Made by a program: the position numbers and the translations under genes. DNA of 22,224 bases from an uncultured Oscillospiraceae bacterium (GTDB lineage: Bacteria > Bacillota > Clostridia > Oscillospirales > Oscillospiraceae): contig CAKTNW010000034.1 in NCBI GenBank assembly GCA_934589145.1, positions 1-22,224 on the forward strand, given 5' to 3'. Positions 13,733-20,761 of this stretch are shown here, piece after piece; position 1 is the first letter of the stretch; every line of letters begins with the position of its first letter. The notes beneath the pieces were generated by a model. The model was not told where the DNA came from, did no database searches, and saw only the letters and a list, made by a program, of their open reading frames with translations.

Positions 13733-13762
13733 GCATATTGCGTGTCCCGCGGCGCATATAGT
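13733..13762 (+). promoter_or_regulatory. Sigma-E promoter of the spoIVFA/spoIVFB-like pair
   Basis: GCATATT (13733-13739) fits the sigma-E -35 consensus (KMATATT) fully, and CATATAGT (13755-13762) fits the -10 (CATACAMT) except for one or two bases, with a 15-base spacer. In Bacillus subtilis the spoIVF operon is transcribed by sigma-E in the mother cell, so both sequence and gene content agree. The -35 lies inside the dyad CACGCA-TAT-TGCGTG (13730-13744). Confidence 0.7.
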
Positions 13763-13788
13763 GATGCAAAGGACAGGAGGTGCGCCAT

Positions 13789-14613
13789 ATGGCAACAGGG
13801 AAACGGGTACGCAGCAGCAAGCTGCCACCGCCGCCGCCGCGGCCCATGACGGCAGGCGGCAGAACGCCGGGAAAGCGCCAGCAGCCGCGGCGGGGCAGCA
13901 CCCGCCGCATGCTGCAATTACTGGTCAGCGCAGCCGTGCTGGTGGTGGTCGTGACGGTGAAATTCACTATGCCGGACGTGGCCCGTCAGTATGGCGGCGA
14001 ACTGCTGCATCTGATGGGGGAGGACACCGACTTCATGGCGGCCTTTTCAGCGGCGGGCCGGGCCATTGGCGGCGACGATCTGGCCCAGGCGGTCAACGAC
14101 GCCTGTGTGGCGGTGTTCGGCGGCGAGAAGGTGACCGTCAGCCAGCAGGAGACCGACCGCAACGCCGTGGTGTACGGCGACGGCACCACGCCGGAGATCG
14201 TGAATATGCTCCAGCAGGTGCTGGGCTTCGACTATCAGAAGCCGGTGGAGGGAACGGTCACCTCCTCCTTCGGCTACCGGGATCACCCGGTGGCGGGGAC
14301 GGAGCGGTTCCACTACGGCCTGGACATCGGCTGCGAGAAGGGGGAGGTCATCCACGCCTTTGCCGACGGCACGGTGACGGCGGTGGCCGAGAGCACGGAG
14401 CTGGGCAAGTATGTGGAGCTGACCCACCCGGACGGCTACACCACCCTGTACGCCCATTGCAGCCGGGTCAATGCCTCCTCCGGTCAGACGGTACGGATGG
14501 GGGATCCCATCGCGGAGGTGGGGGACACCGGCGACGCCACGGGGTATCACCTGCACTTCGAGCTGCACCGTTATAACATCTACCTGAACCCCATCTACTA
14601 TGTCGCGCAGTAA
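13789..14613 (+). CDS. Membrane-anchored M23-domain protein, SpoIVFA-like
   Basis: The 274-residue product has a basic, proline-rich cytosolic N-terminus (residues 1-40), one transmembrane helix (about 41-59), a linker, and a C-terminal LytM/M23 domain (about 150-265). The zinc-ligand pattern is intact: H165-x-x-x-D169 (HYGLD) and H244-x-H246 (HLHFEL). Because it is directly upstream of, and overlaps by 14 bases, a SpoIVFB-like protease, and has a sigma-E promoter, the likely role is SpoIVFA, which holds SpoIVFB in the outer forespore membrane. A SpoIIQ-type or active endopeptidase role is the alternative. ATG 13789 has AGGAGG (13775-13780) eight bases upstream; the GTG at 13780 overlaps that site. 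A long ORF in another frame over the same bases is a GC-rich shadow. Confidence 0.85.
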   Translation: MATGKRVRSSKLPPPPPRPMTAGGRTPGKRQQPRRGSTRRMLQLLVSAAVLVVVVTVKFTMPDVARQYGGELLHLMGEDTDFMAAFSAAGRAIGGDDLAQAVNDACVAVFGGEKVTVSQQETDRNAVVYGDGTTPEIVNMLQQVLGFDYQKPVEGTVTSSFGYRDHPVAGTERFHYGLDIGCEKGEVIHAFADGTVTAVAESTELGKYVELTHPDGYTTLYAHCSRVNASSGQTVRMGDPIAEVGDTGDATGYHLHFELHRYNIYLNPIYYVAQ

Positions 14614-15208
14614 GCGGACGGTCATCCACGTTTCCCCTACGGCGCCGCTGCTGCTGGCGCTGTTCGTGATGGCGTCCTCGCCGCTGCTGCTGGCGGCATT
14701 GCTGCTGGCGGCGGTGCTCCACGAGCTGGGACATTACTGGATGCTGCGGCGGCTCCACGCCCGGGTGACGGCCCTGCATATTACGGCGCTGGGCGCGGAG
14801 ATGCAGGTGGCGGGACGGCTCTCCTACGGCGGAGAGGTGTTGGCCGCCGCGGCAGGCCCCGCGGTGAATCTGCTGCTGGCGCTGCTGCTGGGCCTTGGCG
14901 GACGGCTGTGGGAGGTGCTGTATCTCTTCTCCGGCGCGCAACTTGTGCTGGGGGCCTTCAACCTGCTGCCCATCCCGCCGCTGGACGGCGGCAGTATCCT
15001 GTGGAACCTGGCCGCCTGGCTGACGGAGCCCTATACCGCCGACCGGGTGGCGGCTGTGGTGGGCTTTGGTATGGCGGCGGTGCTGACGCTGGGTGCGGCA
15101 GCGGCGTTGTGGATGGGGGGCAGTCCCTTCCTGCTGCTGGCCGCCGCGGCACTTCTCTGGCACGCGCTGCGCCAAATAGGGGTTGCCAAACCGCCGCAAA
15201 ACAGGTAA
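14600..15208 (+). CDS. spoIVFB: SpoIVFB-like intramembrane metalloprotease (M50)
   Basis: The 202-residue polytopic membrane protein has the zinc motif HELGH (41-45) in a transmembrane segment and NLLPIPPLDGG (121-131, with Asp129) in a later one, the two halves of the M50B active site. SpoIVFB cleaves the pro-sequence of sigma-K in the mother cell at a late stage of sporulation; assignment here rests on size, motifs and pairing with the SpoIVFA-like gene under a sigma-E promoter. The ATG lies 14 bases before the end of the upstream gene and has no clear ribosome binding site, so translation is probably coupled. sigK is not in the window. Roughly half of the residues are Leu or Ala, and GC is high. 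Confidence 0.82.
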   Translation: MSRSKRTVIHVSPTAPLLLALFVMASSPLLLAALLLAAVLHELGHYWMLRRLHARVTALHITALGAEMQVAGRLSYGGEVLAAAAGPAVNLLLALLLGLGGRLWEVLYLFSGAQLVLGAFNLLPIPPLDGGSILWNLAAWLTEPYTADRVAAVVGFGMAAVLTLGAAAALWMGGSPFLLLAAAALLWHALRQIGVAKPPQNR

Positions 15209-15211
15209 AAT
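15183..15211 (+). promoter_or_regulatory. Possible vegetative promoter for the radical SAM gene
   Basis: TTGCCA (15183-15188) and TAAAAT (15206-15211), each five of six to consensus, are exactly 17 bases apart. They overlap the last codons of spoIVFB. The promoter would free the radical SAM gene from sporulation-only control. Confidence 0.5.
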
Positions 15212-15246
15212 AAGATGATATTCTGATATACAACAGGAGAATGACT

Positions 15247-17079
15247 GTGGATAAAAAGCTGGAACGCATCCTGCCGCGGGTGCAGAAGCCGGCCCGCTAT
15301 GTGGGCGGCGAATATAACGCGGTGGTGAAGGACAAGGCGGCGGTGGACACCCGGATCGCCTTCTGCTTCCCGGACACCTATGAGATCGGCATGTCCAACC
15401 TGGGCATGCGGATCCTGTACGGCGTCATGAACAACATGGACGGCGTGTGGTGCGAGCGGGTCTTTGCCCCCTGGGGCGACATGGAGGCGGAGATGCGCAG
15501 TGCGGATATCCCGCTGTTCGCGCTGGAATCCGGCGACCCCATCACCGATTTCGATATCGTGGCCTTTTCCGTGGGCTATGAGATGGCCTTCACCGCCATC
15601 CTCAACATGCTGGATCTGGCGAAGATCCCCCTGCGCAGCGCCCAGCGTGACAGCCTGACCCCACTGGTGATCGCCGGCGGCACCGCCATGTACAACGCCG
15701 AGCCCATCGCCGATTTCATCGACCTGGTGAGCCTGGGCGAGGGCGAGGACATCACCGTGGAGCTGGTGGAGCTGCACCGCAAGGCACGGCGCGAGGGCTG
15801 GAGCAAGGCGGAATTCCTCCGTGCCGCCGCCCAACTGGACGGCATCTACGTCCCCAGCCTGTACGATATCTCCTACCACGACGACGGCACGGTAAGCGCC
15901 ATCACGCCCCGTGACGGCGCGCCCGCTGTGGTGACCAAGCGCATCGTCCACGATATGGACAAGGCGTATTTCCCGGTGAATACCATTGTGCCCAGCACAG
16001 AGATCGTCCAGGATCGGGTGACGCTGGAGCTGTTCCGGGGCTGCATCCGCGGCTGCCGCTTCTGCCAGGCGGGCTACGTCTACCGCCCCGTCCGCAACCG
16101 CAGCCGTGACCTGTGTGCCCGGTACTGCCTGGATTCCTGCAATGACTCCGGCTATCAGGAGGTGACGCTGTCCTCCCTCAGCACCAGCGACTATCCGCCG
16201 CTGACGGAGCTGTGCGACCAGTTGGAGCCTTTCTGTGAGAGCCGCCATGTGAACCTGTCCCTGCCCAGTCTGCGGGCGGACAACTTCTCCATGGCGCTGA
16301 TGCAGCGGCTGGCCAAGGGACGTAAGACCGGCCTGACCTTCGCGCCGGAGGCGGGCACCCAGCGGCTGCGGGACGTGATCAACAAGAACGTAACGCTGGA
16401 GGCGCTGCTGAACTCATGCCATACCGCCTTTGCCGGCGGCTACAACGCGGTGAAGCTCTACTTCATGCTGGGTCTGCCCACGGAGACGGACGAGGACGTG
16501 CTGGGCATCGCCGACGTGGCGGCCCGCGTCATGCACGCCTGGCGGGAGAGCGCCCCCAATAAGCAGCGGGGCGTCCGCATCACCGTGTCCACCTCCTATT
16601 TTGTGCCCAAGCCCCACACGGCCTTCCAGTGGGAACCCCAGATCACCCGCGAGGAATACGAGCGCCGGGTGCAGCTTCTGCGGGAGAATATGACCACCAA
16701 GACCGTCACCTACAACTGGCATGACGGCCAGACCTCCTTCATCGAGGCGGTGCTGGCCCGGGGTGACCGGAGACTGGGCAATGTGCTGGAAACCGTATGG
16801 CGTAAAGGCGGACACCTTGACGCATGGGAGGAGTATTTCTCCCTGGATCGCTGGCTGGAGGCCTTCGACGAGTGCGGCGTTGACCCGGCGTTCTACGCCT
16901 ATCGCCGCCGGGAAAAGGACGAACTGATGCCCTGGGACATGATCTCCAGCGGCGTCACCAAGGAATATCTGTGGCGTGAGCATGAAAACGCCGTGGCCGG
17001 CGTTACCACGCCGGACTGCCGCACCCGCTGCAACGGCTGCGGCGCCAATAAGCTGGTAGGGGGCAAGTGCGATGTCTAA
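15247..17079 (+). CDS. B12-binding-type radical SAM protein (TIGR03960 family)
   Basis: The 610-residue protein has an N-terminal B12-binding-like domain (with CFPDTYEIGMSNLG and the glycine-rich VIAGGTAMYNAEP) and a radical SAM core with the cluster motif C266-x3-C270-x2-C273 (RGCIRGCRFCQAG). A C-terminal cysteine-rich end (CRTRCNGCGANK) follows. The combination fits TIGR03960, whose reaction is not known; it is nearly always beside a DUF2344 protein, as here, and often beside ribosomal or RNA-modifying genes. I prefer GTG 15247 to ATG 15241: AGGAG (15235-15239) is only one base before the ATG but seven before the GTG. The gene overlaps the DUF2344 gene by eight bases. Confidence 0.9.
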   Translation: MDKKLERILPRVQKPARYVGGEYNAVVKDKAAVDTRIAFCFPDTYEIGMSNLGMRILYGVMNNMDGVWCERVFAPWGDMEAEMRSADIPLFALESGDPITDFDIVAFSVGYEMAFTAILNMLDLAKIPLRSAQRDSLTPLVIAGGTAMYNAEPIADFIDLVSLGEGEDITVELVELHRKARREGWSKAEFLRAAAQLDGIYVPSLYDISYHDDGTVSAITPRDGAPAVVTKRIVHDMDKAYFPVNTIVPSTEIVQDRVTLELFRGCIRGCRFCQAGYVYRPVRNRSRDLCARYCLDSCNDSGYQEVTLSSLSTSDYPPLTELCDQLEPFCESRHVNLSLPSLRADNFSMALMQRLAKGRKTGLTFAPEAGTQRLRDVINKNVTLEALLNSCHTAFAGGYNAVKLYFMLGLPTETDEDVLGIADVAARVMHAWRESAPNKQRGVRITVSTSYFVPKPHTAFQWEPQITREEYERRVQLLRENMTTKTVTYNWHDGQTSFIEAVLARGDRRLGNVLETVWRKGGHLDAWEEYFSLDRWLEAFDECGVDPAFYAYRRREKDELMPWDMISSGVTKEYLWREHENAVAGVTTPDCRTRCNGCGANKLVGGKCDV

Positions 17080-17734
17080 GCTGCGGCTGCTGTTTATCAA
17101 GGAGGCCCAGGCGTCCTATATTTCCCACCTTGACCTGATGCGTACCTTCCAGCGGTGCTTTCCCCGCACGGAGCTGGACATCAAGCATACCCAGGGGTAC
17201 CATCCCCATCCCATCATCTCCATCGTCCTGCCCCTGCCGGTGGGACAGAGCAGCGACTGTGAGCTGCTGGATTTCGAGGTGACCCAGGACAGCGACGGCA
17301 GCGGCATCGCCGAAAAGCTGAATACCGGCATGCCCACCGGCATCCGTGCCCTGGCCTGCTATGAGGCCAAGCGCCCCATCCGTGAGCTGGACAGCCTGCG
17401 CGCGGACGTGACGCTGGAATACGACGCCGGTGTGCCGGAGGGCGCGGCGGAGCGCCTGCGGGCGTTGCTGGAGCGGGACACGCTGGTGATCCAGAAGCGC
17501 ACCAAGCGCAAGGAGCTGGCGGACGTGGACATCGCGCCCATGATCCGCAGGGCGGACGTGACGGCGGACGAACACAATGTGTTCATCGACATCACGGTGC
17601 AGGCCCAGAACCCCGGCCTGAACCCCCAGCTCATCGAAAAGGCCATCGCGGCCTATGCCCCCGATCTGACGCCGGACTTCGTCCGGGTGCGCCGTCGCCG
17701 CCTTCTGGATGCCAACGGACAGGATTTTCGATGA
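17072..17734 (+). CDS. DUF2344 (TIGR03936) family protein
   Basis: The 220-residue product begins LRLLFIKEAQASYISHLDLMRTFQRCF and continues with IKHTQGYHPHPIISI, the recognisable start of the DUF2344/TIGR03936 family, which some genomes carry fused to the radical SAM protein encoded just upstream. The partner role is therefore strongly implied by fusion and by the eight-base overlap seen here; the reaction is unknown. The C-terminal part is alpha/beta and ends with a basic cluster (VRVRRRRLLD). A small hairpin (ATTTTCCC/GGGAAAAT, 17734-17755) overlaps the stop codon but lacks a following T-run, so it may be only a weak terminator before the rplS promoter. Confidence 0.88.
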   Translation: MSKLRLLFIKEAQASYISHLDLMRTFQRCFPRTELDIKHTQGYHPHPIISIVLPLPVGQSSDCELLDFEVTQDSDGSGIAEKLNTGMPTGIRALACYEAKRPIRELDSLRADVTLEYDAGVPEGAAERLRALLERDTLVIQKRTKRKELADVDIAPMIRRADVTADEHNVFIDITVQAQNPGLNPQLIEKAIAAYAPDLTPDFVRVRRRRLLDANGQDFR

Positions 17735-17760
17735 TTTTCCCGCAAAAGGGAAAATAATGC

Positions 17761-17789
17761 TTGCATTTATTGGATTTGTGTGGTATTCT
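17761..17789 (+). promoter_or_regulatory. Probable rplS promoter
   Basis: TTGCAT (17761-17766) and TATTCT (17784-17789) are 17 bases apart; each matches four of six consensus bases. Transcription would start near 17796, giving a leader of about 90 bases before rplS. Confidence 0.5.
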
Positions 17790-17802
17790 ATCATGGCGTG
17801 AA

Positions 17803-17841
17803 AAGGGCGGTCCTCTGTCGCCGGTGCGAAAATGCACCCTT
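17803..17841 (+). promoter_or_regulatory. Folded rplS leader, possible L19 autoregulatory element
   Basis: Within the leader, GGCG (17806-17809) can pair with CGCC (17819-17822), GGTGC (17823-17827) with GCACC (17834-17838), and AAG (17803-17805) with CTT (17839-17841), giving a small three-way junction. L19 leaders that bind their own protein are known in Firmicutes (Rfam has an L19 leader family). I cannot confirm that this sequence belongs to it. Confidence 0.3.
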
Positions 17842-17884
17842 GAAATGGCGTTACGAACACCTATAAATACAGGAGGAAAAATCC

Positions 17885-18223
17885 ATGGATCTCATCAAAG
17901 CATTGAACGAAAAGCAGCTGAAGGAAGTGCCTCAGGTGCAGGTGGGCGATACCGTCCGCGTGCATGTGAAGGTCAAGGAAGGCTCCCGTGAGCGTATCCA
18001 GGTTTTCGAGGGTACCGTTATTGCCAAGAAGCATGGCGGCATCGAGGAGACCATCACCGTCCGCCGTATCTCCTACGGTGTGGGCGTGGAGAAGGTGTTC
18101 CCCGTACATTCTCCCTCCATCCAGACCATCGAGACCGTGCGTCACGGTTTCGTGCGCCGCGCCAAGCTGTACTACCTGCGTGACCGCGTCGGCAAGGCCG
18201 CCAAGGTTCGCGAGAAGCTGTAA
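17885..18223 (+). CDS. rplS: 50S ribosomal protein L19
   Basis: L19 sits at the interface of the 50S and 30S subunits. The 112-residue product is full length and carries the family blocks [33 protein letters not shown] and [13 protein letters not shown], then the basic C-terminus [24 protein letters not shown] (17871-17876) lies eight bases before ATG 17885. Arginine codons are mainly CGT and CGC, as expected for a highly expressed gene. It has its own promoter and a terminator, so it is a single-gene unit here rather than following trmD as in many bacteria. Confidence 0.98.
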   Translation: MDLIKALNEKQLKEVPQVQVGDTVRVHVKVKEGSRERIQVFEGTVIAKKHGGIEETITVRRISYGVGVEKVFPVHSPSIQTIETVRHGFVRRAKLYYLRDRVGKAAKVREKL

Positions 18224-18241
18224 GCCATTCGATCCAAAGAG

Positions 18242-18269
18242 AAACCGCTCACACCCGTGGGCGGTTTTT
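18242..18269 (+). terminator. rplS terminator
   Basis: AAACCGCTCAC (18242-18252) pairs with GTGGGCGGTTT (18257-18267), with one G-T pair and a four-base loop, followed by TT. It starts 18 bases after the rplS stop. Confidence 0.85.
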
Positions 18270-18283
18270 CAGTTGCCCGGCAA

Positions 18284-18319
18284 AAAACAGGCACATGGGA
18301 AATCCCATGCGCCTGTTTT
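18284..18319. terminator. Terminator at the end of the DUF2812 operon (two-way)
   Basis: AAAACAGGC and CATGGGA (18284-18300) pair with TCCCATG and GCCTGTTTT (18303-18319), with one A/C mismatch. On the minus strand the stem is followed by TTTTTT, a good T-run, ten bases past the stop of the last DUF2812 gene. On the plus strand it is a backup for rplS. Confidence 0.85.
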
Positions 18320-18329
18320 CTTATGCCGT

Positions 18330-19562
18330 TTATTCAGCGGCGGGGGAGGGCATCCGCCGTCCGTACAGGGTGTTCAGCCGGGAATACATATCGGCCTCGC
18401 CGGTATAGCTTACCACGACCACACGATTGCCCAGCCGCATCATCAGGTTCTGATGGTGCAGGGTGATATCCGCCGGGATCTTGTCGCTGTCGTTGTGCCA
18501 CTCCTCCCGGAGCGTATTGGTATGCCGCCGGTACACCGCCTGATCCCAGCCGTTGATCTGCACCTCCTGCCAGTCGTCGTGGGAGGCGCGTAATTCCGCA
18601 TAGTATTTCTCCGCCAGATCCTCCCGGTGGACGTCCGTGACCTTCACGGTATAGTAGAGCGGTGTATACCCCCAGCCTGTGCCCTCCAGCCACACGGTGG
18701 GGCCGCTCTGCCGGTAGGAGGTGTCGTCCGCCAGAAGGAAGTGGTTGCTGCGGACAGGAATGTCGTAATCCTCCACCACGATCTGCTCCGCCTCCTCCGA
18801 TGAGAGGGACTGCAGCAGCACCACGGGACAGGTATCGAAGGAGGTGCTCTCGGTGGCCTCGGGGACGCCGAACATCGTGGGCAGCATGGCAAAGGCGAAC
18901 ATAAGGATCAGCAGCCCCAGCAGCACGAAGTGGAACCGCTTCCGCTTCCGCAGCACGCCGTCAAACCGGCAGTCACGGCCCAGGAGACAGCGCTTTCGCT
19001 GCCGCGCCAGGCGGACGAGAAAGGCAGCGGCCAGCAGCACCAGGATCAGCGCCAGCAGTACCTCCGGAATGAGATAGGTGACGATGATATCATCCAGCAG
19101 CAGACTGTAAAACCCGCTGTAAGCTTTCGTAACGGCGAATTTCTTCCAAAGGCTGTAAACCGTCAGGGCGATCAGCGCCGCCGCCGCAATGCCGTCGAAC
19201 CACATGTTGGAGCGCAGCAGGCTGCGCAGGGCGTCCTCGTCGGTGTTGATCTCCACCGCGTCGGGCCGCGTGGCCCGATAGACGTCGGCCCGGTAGTTGA
19301 TCCGCCCCACATACTCCCAGCCCAGTTCCCGCATGGTCTCCTTGTACTCCTCCTGCTGGGTGTAGTAGCCGTTGTGTGGCTTCACATGCACCCGGCAGCG
19401 GGCAGGCGGCTCGTCGCTGGGCTGAAAGACGCAGAGCTTTCCCTGAATGTCCGTCAGCCGCAGGCCCTGCTGGGCCTGCTCATCCAGCCAGGACTCCACC
19501 GCGTCGATCTCGTACCAGATATAGGGCAGCTCCTTGGCGGTGCCATACCTTCTGTTGCTCAT
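18330..19562 (-). CDS. DUF2812 membrane protein, third copy (most diverged)
   Basis: The 410-residue product has a cytosolic N-terminal DUF2812 domain (about residues 1-110, with DAVESWLDEQA, GWEYVGRINY and VEINTDEDA). Three hydrophobic segments follow (about 123-139, 159-185, 211-232), and a C-terminal region of ~175 residues that would face outward. Function is unknown; DUF2812 genes usually accompany a PadR regulator, as they do here. Compared with the two copies before it, its N-terminal domain keeps the core motifs, but its C-terminal region is longer and has little clear similarity to theirs (it has LPTMFGVPEATEST and DDWQEVQINGWDQAVYRR). Start ATG 19562 has AAAGGAG eight bases upstream. 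It lies 21 bases after the second copy and ends before a terminator. Confidence 0.88.
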   Translation of the reverse strand: MSNRRYGTAKELPYIWYEIDAVESWLDEQAQQGLRLTDIQGKLCVFQPSDEPPARCRVHVKPHNGYYTQQEEYKETMRELGWEYVGRINYRADVYRATRPDAVEINTDEDALRSLLRSNMWFDGIAAAALIALTVYSLWKKFAVTKAYSGFYSLLLDDIIVTYLIPEVLLALILVLLAAAFLVRLARQRKRCLLGRDCRFDGVLRKRKRFHFVLLGLLILMFAFAMLPTMFGVPEATESTSFDTCPVVLLQSLSSEEAEQIVVEDYDIPVRSNHFLLADDTSYRQSGPTVWLEGTGWGYTPLYYTVKVTDVHREDLAEKYYAELRASHDDWQEVQINGWDQAVYRRHTNTLREEWHNDSDKIPADITLHHQNLMMRLGNRVVVVSYTGEADMYSRLNTLYGRRMPSPAAE

Positions 19563-19583
19563 ATCAGTCGCTCCTTTCTGACC

Positions 19584-20741
19584 TCAGCGGGCGAATTTGT
19601 CCAGTGCGTCGGCAAGGTCATACACCGTGTCGTCACCGTAGCCGATTTTCCACACGGTTTTGCCGTTTTGCAGGATCAGCAACTGGCTGGGTGTCCCGCT
19701 GTCGTTTGTCCAGCTCCGGAACCATGCGTGCTCCCAGCCAGAAACGGTGATGGGCGTCATGTCAGCCGTTTTCTCCTTTACATAGCCGTTGGCCACCCAT
19801 TCCCACGCAATGTCCAACTGGTCGGCGTTGTAATACCAGGTGCTTTCATGAAACCCTTCGGAGGGATCCAGCATATCCTCGCCGCCCCATTGACGCACCA
19901 TCGTGCTGCGCATCAGCGGCGCATAACTGTAGGACAGCCATTCGGCCCGCCGCACCGGGTCTTTTGCCAGAAGCTGGGCCTCCTCGTGGCCGGGAAAGAC
20001 CTGCGTCACAGTGGGCAGGGGAGCATCCGCAACGGGATAGTTCTTCTCGCCCCGTTTGAGATCGACCCAGAGGAGCACGCAGATCAGCAGGCACACGGCC
20101 AGCATGGCAAGCATTACATAATGGGTATGCATCCGCCGCCGTTCCCGCCCAATGCAGTGATAGTCCCGCGTCAGCAGCAGCCGCTTTTTGGTGGCGGTTG
20201 CATCCCGCATACTACGGTAAAGGACGGTCAGCCAGTACAGTGCCAGCAAAAAGATGCCGGGATACAGCAGCAGATAGGGACTGGTGAGAAAATCATAAAG
20301 GCTTGCGGCGCCGCGGCCTTGGAGAAGATCCTGGAACATGATCTGATACAGCCATATCGGAATCCAGATGAGGCAAATGATCCCCAAACGCTGCTCGGTA
20401 GTCAGCCTTTTGTCCAACACCTCGTGGAGCGTTTCCTCGTCGGTGTTTAGCTCCGGCGCGTCGGGATCGGCGCAGCGGTAGATATCCAGTCGGGGCGTCA
20501 GGTCGCAGACGTATTCCCAGCCCATCTCGGCGTAGGCGGCAATGCGCTCCTTCTCTCCGGCGTAGCCCAGATTACGCTTTACGTCAATGCGGTAACGCAT
20601 GGGCTTTGGTGTGCCCTGTTGGAAGCACATTCTGCCCATGCTGAACTTCTGTAGGAAAAGTCCGTTGCGTGCCTGTTCGTCCAGCCAGCTCTCAATGGCG
20701 TCGATCTGGTATACATAGTAGGGAAGCGTTTTCTTCAGCAT
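19584..20741 (-). CDS. DUF2812 membrane protein, second copy
   Basis: The 385-residue product starts MLKKTLPYYVYQIDAIESWLDE and has a DUF2812 domain (residues 1-112), three hydrophobic segments (about 119-136, 154-175, 206-227) and a C-terminal outside-facing region of ~155 residues. That region contains STWYYNADQLDIAWEWVANG and ends LQNGKTVWKIGYGDDT...LDKFAR, closely matching the first copy, so the two are recent duplicates by comparison with the third. I chose ATG 20741 because AAAGGAG lies seven bases before it; the ATG at 20765 has no binding site and falls inside the upstream gene. It follows the first copy after 20 bases. Function is unknown; a sensor or transport-accessory role would be speculation. 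Confidence 0.88.
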   Translation of the reverse strand: MLKKTLPYYVYQIDAIESWLDEQARNGLFLQKFSMGRMCFQQGTPKPMRYRIDVKRNLGYAGEKERIAAYAEMGWEYVCDLTPRLDIYRCADPDAPELNTDEETLHEVLDKRLTTEQRLGIICLIWIPIWLYQIMFQDLLQGRGAASLYDFLTSPYLLLYPGIFLLALYWLTVLYRSMRDATATKKRLLLTRDYHCIGRERRRMHTHYVMLAMLAVCLLICVLLWVDLKRGEKNYPVADAPLPTVTQVFPGHEEAQLLAKDPVRRAEWLSYSYAPLMRSTMVRQWGGEDMLDPSEGFHESTWYYNADQLDIAWEWVANGYVKEKTADMTPITVSGWEHAWFRSWTNDSGTPSQLLILQNGKTVWKIGYGDDTVYDLADALDKFAR

Positions 20742-20761
20742 AAGCGTTCTCCTTTCCTCAC

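Noticed and set aside
13761..14576. Long plus-strand frame overlapping the spoIVFA-like gene
   Set aside because: It is glycine- and arginine-rich with no domain. The overlapping frame from 13789 has a ribosome binding site, a transmembrane helix and the M23 motifs.
18930..20450. Long plus-strand frame opposite the DUF2812 genes
   Set aside because: Low-complexity His/Gln/Pro-rich product opposite well-supported paralogous genes.
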